39,948 nucleotides of DNA from Alicyclobacillus mali NBRC 102425 (GTDB lineage: Bacteria > Bacillota > Bacilli > Alicyclobacillales > Alicyclobacillaceae), in the NCBI RefSeq assembly GCF_001570745.1, contig NZ_BCSG01000024.1, positions 1 through 39,948 of the forward strand, read 5' to 3'. The translations under genes and the position numbers were made by a program. Every line of letters begins with the position of its first letter. Positions within the stretch are counted from its first letter, which is position 1. Below, in pieces: positions 35,197-39,948 of the stretch. Below the pieces are notes generated by a model. The model had not been told where the DNA came from. It saw only the letters and a list, made by a program, of their open reading frames with translations, and searched no databases.

Positions 35197-35231
35197 GGCA
35201 GGCTGCTCAATCGGAGGCGCCTGCCTTTTTT
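35197..35231 (+). terminator. terminator after the YjcZ-like gene
   Basis: GGCAGGC (35197-35203) pairs with GCCTGCC (35219-35225), followed by six T (35226-35231). Confidence 0.8.
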
Positions 35232-35267
35232 CGTAATCAGCGCAGGGATCTTGTTGGATGAATGCAC

Positions 35268-35296
35268 TTGAATCCACTCTGCGAATCTGGTATTCT
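35268..35296 (+). promoter_or_regulatory. promoter of tRNA-Gly
   Basis: TTGAAT (35268-35273), 17-base spacer, TATTCT (35291-35296), 14 bases before the tRNA. Confidence 0.7.
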
Positions 35297-35310
35297 CTTT
35301 GCCGTGACGT

Positions 35311-35384
35311 GCGGGTGTAGTTCAACGGTAGAACTCCAGCCTTCCAAGCTGGCGGCGTGGGTTCGACTCCCATCACCCGCTCCA
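35311..35384 (+). tRNA. tRNA-Gly (anticodon UCC)
   Basis: A 74-base gene with encoded CCA. Acceptor GCGGGTG pairs with CACCCGC; anticodon stem CCAGC/GCTGG; loop CTTCCAA with TCC at 35343-35345, reading GGA and other glycine codons by wobble; T-loop GTTCGAC. Discriminator base T, usual for tRNA-Gly. Confidence 0.95.
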
Positions 35385-35390
35385 CAGCAT

Positions 35391-35419
35391 AACCACCGTG
35401 TCAGACCTCATCTGGCCGG
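35391..35419 (+). terminator. hairpin after tRNA-Gly
   Basis: ACCACCG (35391-35397) pairs with CGGTGGT (35413-35419), with inner CAGA/TCTG. The following CATTTCGT is a poor T-run. This hairpin argues against starting the next CDS at 35398. Confidence 0.55.
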
Positions 35420-35433
35420 TGGTCATTTCGTAT

Positions 35434-36129
35434 ATGGGGGTTCGATTTTCTCCTTTGAGACTGACGTCGCTGCTCCTGACGACGCTCGTTTTAAGCGCGG
35501 CTGCCTCGACTGTCGACTGGTTAATGAATCGCCTGGAAACCAGACACGTCATACCGCTCCTTGTGGACGCCGCCGCGGCACTCGTCATCTTCCTGATCAC
35601 TGTTGCGACCGCGAACTGGTGGGCTGCAAAGACATGTTTTACTTTTCGCGGCGTTCCTCATTGGCACACGAGTCTGTGGCGTTCCCTCGGCCCTATGATC
35701 ATTGAGGGCATTCTGATGTTGGTCGGCGCCGCCGAGATCGCACATCTCACCATGCCTTCAGGCCATCGAGCTGCGCTCTCGGTTGTGGAGATTTTGATTT
35801 TGGTTGCAGCGTGCGTCGTTTACTTCGGTGCCCTCACGGTCACCGGCGTTGCGATGGTCTTGGCCATCACCGGGCTGGGTACGAACACGTGGCACTCCTT
35901 CGCGTCTGCTGTGCGATGGTTGCGATCCCGCCCTTGGCCCTTGTTCTTGATGTCTGCCGCTCTGCTCGCGTTTGAAGAAGTGGCTTCGCTTGCCGTCGGC
36001 GCCATTTCGAAGGCGGGGGTGGCCGAGTTTTTGCGTGATACCATTCTCCTTGCGTACGGGCCTCTCTGGGTATGGTGTTTCTCCTGGGTTGACGGTGAAG
36101 CGCAGGCGCAATCCGTAGAGGATCGATGA
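35434..36129 (+). CDS. multi-pass membrane protein (hypothetical)
   Basis: A 231-residue integral membrane protein with about six hydrophobic segments (near residues 9-28, 38-60, 80-100, 107-135, 170-190 and 200-217). The pattern recalls Yip1-type or RDD-like small membrane families, but no signature is certain. The start is uncertain: ATG at 35434 has no good ribosome site; GTG at 35398 lies within the tRNA-Gly terminator hairpin. It stops 141 bases before the hairpin shared with the convergent ArsR gene. Confidence 0.65.
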   Translation: MGVRFSPLRLTSLLLTTLVLSAAASTVDWLMNRLETRHVIPLLVDAAAALVIFLITVATANWWAAKTCFTFRGVPHWHTSLWRSLGPMIIEGILMLVGAAEIAHLTMPSGHRAALSVVEILILVAACVVYFGALTVTGVAMVLAITGLGTNTWHSFASAVRWLRSRPWPLFLMSAALLAFEEVASLAVGAISKAGVAEFLRDTILLAYGPLWVWCFSWVDGEAQAQSVEDR

Positions 36130-36270
36130 AGTGGCCATTCCTCGCTGGCGTGGACCAAGGGACATCTCGCGATGCATCGGTCAGCGGACAGTGCCAACCC
36201 TTGCCGTGTGGGACCGCGGCGCTCGAAACGATGGGGTGCCATCATGGATGCGGACTTGCGCCGTGCATGT

Positions 36271-36298
36271 AGCCGGCCCAAGGCGGACTGGGCCGGCT
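36271..36298. terminator. bidirectional hairpin between convergent genes
   Basis: AGCCGGCCCA pairs perfectly with TGGGCCGGCT across an eight-base loop (10-bp stem). It sits 17 bases past the end of the minus-strand gene, and no T-run is present on either strand. Confidence 0.6.
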
Positions 36299-36315
36299 CT
36301 GCACACGTCGCGCCG

Positions 36316-37035
36316 TCACGAAAGCGCCTTGGCCACGCCCTCCAGACCGCGAACCATCGCCTCCCAGCCCATGCGAGCGCCCTGGTACGCCTGTTCGGCC
36401 TGAATATTGCGCTGTTCCAGCAGGAGCCGCGTCGTGCCTTCTGGTGTTTCTTCCAGTTTCCATGCGATCTCGTTTTTCTCTCCGAGGCTCTCCCAGGTGT
36501 ACACAAGGCGACGTGGCGCTTCCGCGGCGAGAACCTCTCCTTCGACGACGCCGTCCCATCCATCGGTTCCCTGCATCTTGAAGTAGAATTGATGCCCCAC
36601 AATCGGGCGGAACGTGTTCTCTTTGAAAAACATCCACTGGGTCAAAAGCTCGGATTCGGTGAGAGCTCGCCACACGGCCTCGACCGGGGCATCGAGATGA
36701 AACTCCATCTGTAACGACTTCATGTCACAACGTTCCTTTCTCAAGAAATTTTGCAGGCTTAGAACCTGCGCACGCCAGAACGATTCGTAAAACGACACCC
36801 AGTCATACACCTGCTTGAGGGGCGCGGCGTTCAGGCGGTATAACGTCTCGCGGCCTTGCCGGCGCTCCGAGACGATTCCAGCCTGTTTCAGGACCGCCAG
36901 GTGCTTGGACACCGCCGTTCTTCCGATGTTCATTCCTTGCATCAGGGCGTGAAGTGGCAACTCGGATCCGGCGGCCAGTTTCCGGATCAAGTCCCGCCGA
37001 TGCGCATCCGCGATGGCTCGAAACACATCCGCCAC
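36316..37035 (-). CDS. ArsR-type regulator fused to an SRPBCC (AHSA1-like) domain
   Basis: A 239-residue two-domain protein. Residues about 1-90 are an ArsR winged helix (VFRAIADAHRRDLIRKLA, then MNIGRTAVSKHLAVLKQAGIVSERRQGRETLYRL). After a linker, about 105-235 form an SRPBCC/START-like ligand-binding domain (MEFHLDAPVEAVWRALTESELLTQWMF, then VVEGEVLAAEAPRRLVYTWESLGE). In most genomes these are two adjacent genes; here they are one frame. No metal-binding cysteine pair of ArsR type is seen. GTG at 37035 has GGAGGGAGG seven bases upstream. Confidence 0.88.
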   Translation of the reverse strand: MADVFRAIADAHRRDLIRKLAAGSELPLHALMQGMNIGRTAVSKHLAVLKQAGIVSERRQGRETLYRLNAAPLKQVYDWVSFYESFWRAQVLSLQNFLRKERCDMKSLQMEFHLDAPVEAVWRALTESELLTQWMFFKENTFRPIVGHQFYFKMQGTDGWDGVVEGEVLAAEAPRRLVYTWESLGEKNEIAWKLEETPEGTTRLLLEQRNIQAEQAYQGARMGWEAMVRGLEGVAKALS

Positions 37036-37147
37036 GGCCGTTCCTCCCTCCGTCGTGCCACCCATCGGTGTCATGTGTAGAATAGGACACCTTTTGGTGT
37101 CGACTCAAGCGTGGCAAGACAGGGACCGCGAGCTTCTTCATCTGGTC

Positions 37148-37177
37148 TTGACACCATATACCCGTATAGGTATATAT
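37148..37177 (+). promoter_or_regulatory. promoter with overlapping palindromic operator, disulfide oxidoreductase gene
   Basis: TTGACA (37148-37153), 17-base spacer, TATATA (37171-37176): a nearly perfect sigma-A promoter. Inside the spacer and -10 lies ATATACC, CGTATA, GGTATAT, an inverted repeat with seven-bp arms, well placed for a repressor. The TACC...GGTA core resembles operators of the CsoR/CstR family (inference). Confidence 0.7.
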
Positions 37178-37226
37178 GAATCAGAAGGGTATCAACGCAT
37201 GTGAATGCGCGCAAGGGGGAATCACG

Positions 37227-37874
37227 ATGCTGTCCTCTCGAGATCAGGCTGCGATTCGCGAACGGCTCCAGGAACTCACACAGCCTGTCGTCATCAAGTT
37301 CTTTGAAGCGTCTCTCGGATGTCCGACGTGTCCAGAGATTCGCGGCCTCTTGAGACAGGTCGCCGAATTGTCGGATCAGCTGACACTCGAGGTGCACAAT
37401 CTCTACATTGATGAGGAAGAGGCCAAAAAGTATAGCGTCGATCGGGCGCCGACCATTGTGTTGACGGACGGATCGCGCAAGGACTACGGCGTGCGCTTCT
37501 ATGGGGCGCCGTCTGGATATGAATTTGCGACGCTTTTGGATGACATTCGCATGGTGGCGAGCGGGGACTCGGGCCTTTCCGCCGGCACGAAGAGTCGCCT
37601 CGCGGAGTTGAAACAGCCTGTGGATCTCAAGGTGTTCGTCACGCCGACGTGTCCGTACTGCCCGGCGGCAGTCAGGCTGGCGCACAGGTTCGCGTTCGAG
37701 TCGCCGCTTGTGACGGCGAGCATGATTGAGGCGACCGAGTTCCCCGAGTGGGCCACGCGGTTCAACGTCTACGGCGTGCCGAAGACGGTCATCAACGATT
37801 CGGAAGCGTACGCCCTGGAAGGCGCCCTGCCGGAGGACGTCCTGCTGGATCAGATCTTCGCCACACAGGCGTGA
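37227..37874 (+). CDS. protein disulfide oxidoreductase with two thioredoxin folds
   Basis: A 215-residue cytoplasmic redox protein of the thermophile PDO/glutaredoxin-like family. The N-terminal unit has CPTC (about residues 33-36, in LGCPTCPEIRGLL); the C-terminal unit has CPYC (about 147-150, in TPTCPYCPAAVRLAHRFA). Conserved cis-proline regions follow (DRAPTIVL and VYGVPKTVI). Such proteins form or shuffle disulfides and take part in thioredoxin-like reduction in hyperthermophiles and some thermophilic bacteria. AAGGGGGA lies six bases before the ATG. Confidence 0.9.
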   Translation: MLSSRDQAAIRERLQELTQPVVIKFFEASLGCPTCPEIRGLLRQVAELSDQLTLEVHNLYIDEEEAKKYSVDRAPTIVLTDGSRKDYGVRFYGAPSGYEFATLLDDIRMVASGDSGLSAGTKSRLAELKQPVDLKVFVTPTCPYCPAAVRLAHRFAFESPLVTASMIEATEFPEWATRFNVYGVPKTVINDSEAYALEGALPEDVLLDQIFATQA

Positions 37875-37923
37875 CAACGGCGTCCGAATCGGTGTGTTTT
37901 GCACCCAGCGGCGAGACAGTCAA

Positions 37924-37951
37924 ATGGGCGCGGGAAACGCACCGCGCCCAT
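37924..37951. terminator. bidirectional hairpin between convergent genes
   Basis: ATGGGCGCGG pairs with CCGCGCCCAT (10 bp), loop of eight bases, between the disulfide oxidoreductase gene and pgaD. No T-run on either strand. Confidence 0.6.
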
Positions 37952-37955
37952 GCCA

Positions 37956-38399
37956 CTACCGGTCTTGTGGCCAATTGACAACCTTTTCTCGCTGCCAGCG
38001 TTCGATCTCGCCCACAGGTACGCCGAGCATCTCGGCGAGTTCCGCGTCCGACACGGGCGCGGGTGGCTTGCGCCTGCGAAGGCGGCCGAATCGCAGGCGG
38101 TTGTAGGAAGCCCAACCGACGAACACCGCAGCCGCCATGGCCGCGATCGCGGCTCCCATACGGACCACATGAAGCGGCGTGGCACTCGGCAGCAGTTCCA
38201 GGACGTACACGTGAAACTTGTTCCAGCCGAGCACCCACAAGATGCTGGACAGAAGCACCTGAAGGGCCACTGCGCTCAACCACAGCCACCCGGTCAGCGT
38301 CACCGCGGCTTCGAACCATCGCTTGGGCCGCGTGGATCGCGACCCGCGCCGCACGACGAGTTCGTCCCATTCCACCTGCGACTTTTCAGGTAGGCTCAT
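37956..38399 (-). CDS. pgaD: PgaD-like subunit of poly-N-acetylglucosamine synthase
   Basis: A 147-residue membrane protein. Two membrane segments (about residues 27-57 and 78-98) are followed by NRLRFGRLRRRK and a C-terminal helix (SDAELAEMLGVPVGEIERWQ). E. coli PgaD has the same order: two spans, NKLRF, then a similar helix. PgaD partners PgaC, and c-di-GMP binding stabilises the complex there. The start overlaps the pgaC stop (ATGA). pgaA and pgaB are not in the window. Confidence 0.8.
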   Translation of the reverse strand: MSLPEKSQVEWDELVVRRGSRSTRPKRWFEAAVTLTGWLWLSAVALQVLLSSILWVLGWNKFHVYVLELLPSATPLHVVRMGAAIAAMAAAVFVGWASYNRLRFGRLRRRKPPAPVSDAELAEMLGVPVGEIERWQREKVVNWPQDR

Positions 38400-39628
38400 G
38401 CCGACACCCCCCGATCCGGGCTCTGCCAAGTGGCGTACCGTCCGCGTCGCGCCGCCCACATGGCCCAGCACGCCTTCGGCACCGCCCAGACCACGACGAA
38501 CGCGCCGATCATCCAATAGGCGGCGGGATACCAGATGGCGTAGAAGTAGCAGCGCCAGAGCGAGTCGCGCTCGTATCGCTGCTCAATCCACAGGGCGACC
38601 GAGCTCTGCACGAGCGACGTCAGGCCGAGCCAGGTGCCGGCTTCCGCCACGTACGTCCAGGGAAGGCCATGCGCCACGCGAAAGACGAGAATCCACACGA
38701 GACTCAGAACCCATAGATATGACCAGGTGATGCCAAGGACCTCTTCCACGTAGAGGGGAATCATGCGCCGATTCTTCCACGTCCAGAGGACCGAGGCGTT
38801 GCGGATGAGGACCTCCACGCCGCCCTGCGCCCAGCGGGCGCGCTGGCGGATGAGGCTCATCAGGCGCTCGGGTGCCCACATGAAGCAGAGGGCTCTCGGC
38901 TCGTACCGGATGTCCCACGCCCGCCGCTCGAGCTTCCACGACACCGCGATGTCATCTGTGACCATGTCCTCGTCCCACATGCCGCAGTCCACAAGGGCGC
39001 GTTTTCGGAAGGCCGCAATCACGCCGGAGACGGTCATGATCTTGCCGAGCACGCGCTGTGCGCGCTTGATGAGCCCGATGATGCTCGCATACTCCAGCAC
39101 CTGAATCTTGCCGAGCAACGTACCGCGATTGCGAATGCGCGGGTTGCCCGTCACGGCGCCGACGCGCTCGCTGCCAGGCGCCACGAAGTGCCACACGAGG
39201 AAGCGCAGCGCGTCCCTGGCCAGCACGGCATCCGCGTCCACCGTCACGAGGATCTCACCCCGGGACGCGACGAGACCTGCATTGAGTGCGTGCGCTTTTC
39301 CGCGCTGGACAGGCAGGTTCACCACGCGCACTCGGGCATCGCGGGCCGCCATGCGCTCCAGCACGTCTCGCGTGCTGTCGGTGCTGCCGTCATTCAGTGC
39401 GACAATTTCGTACGCCGGATAATTCAACTGAAGCATCCGGCTAATGGTGTCCTCGAGGACATCGCCCTCGTTGTGGCACGGAACGAGGATGGACACAAAC
39501 GGGGTCTCGGGCAGTTCCGGGGGTTCAGGAGACGACTGACGTTCGCGCCGCCATGCGTAGACAGCCCCGCCCACCATCCAGACGATGCTCATGACAAAGG
39601 GGTACAAGAACAGGAAACCGTGTACCAT
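38396..39628 (-). CDS. pgaC: poly-beta-1,6-N-acetylglucosamine synthase-like glycosyltransferase
   Basis: A 410-residue membrane GT2 processive synthase. An N-terminal membrane helix (about 1-24) precedes the GT-A domain with VSILVPCHNEGDVL, NDGSTDST, TVDADAV, the acceptor motif VTDDIAVSWK and the processive QRARWAQGG. Three or four C-terminal spans follow. The family polymerises N-acetylglucosamine from UDP-GlcNAc across the membrane as a biofilm polysaccharide. Start: ATG at 39628, with GAGGAG nine bases upstream; a GTG at 39646 would add six residues. The operon has a long leader of about 215 bases. Confidence 0.87.
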   Translation of the reverse strand: MVHGFLFLYPFVMSIVWMVGGAVYAWRRERQSSPEPPELPETPFVSILVPCHNEGDVLEDTISRMLQLNYPAYEIVALNDGSTDSTRDVLERMAARDARVRVVNLPVQRGKAHALNAGLVASRGEILVTVDADAVLARDALRFLVWHFVAPGSERVGAVTGNPRIRNRGTLLGKIQVLEYASIIGLIKRAQRVLGKIMTVSGVIAAFRKRALVDCGMWDEDMVTDDIAVSWKLERRAWDIRYEPRALCFMWAPERLMSLIRQRARWAQGGVEVLIRNASVLWTWKNRRMIPLYVEEVLGITWSYLWVLSLVWILVFRVAHGLPWTYVAEAGTWLGLTSLVQSSVALWIEQRYERDSLWRCYFYAIWYPAAYWMIGAFVVVWAVPKACWAMWAARRGRYATWQSPDRGVSA

Positions 39629-39948
39629 GCGCCGTTTGCTCCTCACTGAACTCGTCTTTCAGCCGCGGCGATCCGGCCGAGTCCTTGTGCCGAACCGCGC
39701 GATCCCGCGGACCCTGAGCGGGACCCGATACGAATATTTTGTGCGCGATTCATTTCCGACGGCACATGCCCAGATAGCAGCCCGAGATTTCTCAATTGTA
39801 AAGCCCGTGCGGAACGCGCACACGCAATGGCGAAATGAGGATCCCTCTTATCGTACCAAGTGCTTACGTGAGGCCCAAGAGGAACTTGCTAGCAATTCGA
39901 TGGTACCTCCCGATTGTTTTGGGCATTTCGTTGTCGTAGAATACATAT
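39629..39948. other. pgaC upstream region
   Basis: This 320-base stretch has no gene. On the minus strand it has a possible promoter (TTGGGC 39873-39878, 17 bases, TACGAT 39850-39855). The presumed leader of about 215 bases has GC-rich self-complementary patches (for example GTGTGCGCG/CGCAC around 39815) but I do not recognise a riboswitch class. The distal part (39880-39948) shows nothing. Confidence 0.45.
39850..39878 (-). promoter_or_regulatory. possible promoter of pgaC-pgaD
   Basis: Read on the minus strand: TTGGGC (39873-39878), 17-base spacer, TACGAT (39850-39855), 222 bases before the pgaC start. Confidence 0.4.

Noticed and set aside
35398-35433. GTG start for the multi-pass membrane protein
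   Set aside because: Falls in a hairpin that terminates tRNA-Gly and lacks a ribosome site.
36131-36403. 90-codon frame after the membrane protein gene
   Set aside because: Overlaps the convergent hairpin and the 3' part of the ArsR-SRPBCC gene, with unstructured composition.
39629-39850. c-di-GMP (GEMM) riboswitch before pgaC
   Set aside because: The conserved GEMM core sequences were not found by eye.

Overview
The window looks like chromosome of a thermoacidophilic, flagellated Firmicute close to Alicyclobacillus. The order comFC - yvyF - flgM - flgN - flgK - flgL - hag - fliD - hpf - secA - prfB is the Bacillales comF/flagellar/secA neighbourhood. Shine-Dalgarno sequences are strong (AAGGAGG type), GTG and TTG starts are common, and most of the DNA is GC-rich. 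The secreted flagellar proteins have almost no lysine or arginine, as expected for structures facing acid. A two-thioredoxin-fold protein disulfide oxidoreductase of the thermophile type is also present. Genus is inferred from content and order, not from a search.

Layout. 1-9.8 kb holds housekeeping and metabolism: an alpha/beta hydrolase, proC, a MogA/MoaB protein, a dienelactone hydrolase, a pgcA-MFS pair, a tiny membrane ORF, a TagA/WecG glycosyltransferase, metK with a clear promoter and terminator, an orphan DegU-like response regulator and a membrane-anchored unknown. 9.8-14.3 kb is regulatory: an XRE-TPR protein, a PhoP/PhoR-like two-component pair, then comFC. 14.3-23.6 kb is the late flagellar cluster: yvyF, a very small sigma-70 factor, flgM, flgN, flgK, flgL, hag, fliD, a FliT-like ORF and a large glycosyltransferase with a helical repeat region. 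fliW, csrA, flaG and fliS, which Bacillus carries in this interval, are not seen. 23.6-27.4 kb mixes a methyltransferase, hpf, UDP-galactopyranose mutase and a second glycosyltransferase. DNA from about 14.75 to 27.4 kb is visibly less GC-rich than the flanks. 27.4-33.5 kb returns to GC-rich core genes: secA without the usual zinc-binding tail, prfB with a programmed +1 frameshift, zwf and a cyclase-family hydrolase. 33.6-39.9 kb has two tRNA genes (CAU, probably Ile2, and Gly-UCC), small proteins (a promoter-equipped 29-residue ORF and a YjcZ-like peptide), two membrane proteins, an ArsR-SRPBCC fusion, a disulfide oxidoreductase behind a palindrome-bearing promoter, and a pgaC-pgaD exopolysaccharide pair.

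How it fits together. The middle of the window builds the outer part of a flagellum: hook junction (FlgK, FlgL), filament (Hag), cap (FliD), export chaperones (FlgN, FliT-like) and gene control (FlgM, the small sigma factor). The glycosyltransferases and UDP-Galf supply next to it suggest that the filament is glycosylated. The most unusual points are the charge-stripped extracellular flagellar proteins, the minimal sigma factor beside FlgM, and the likely glycosylation genes inside this otherwise conserved region.
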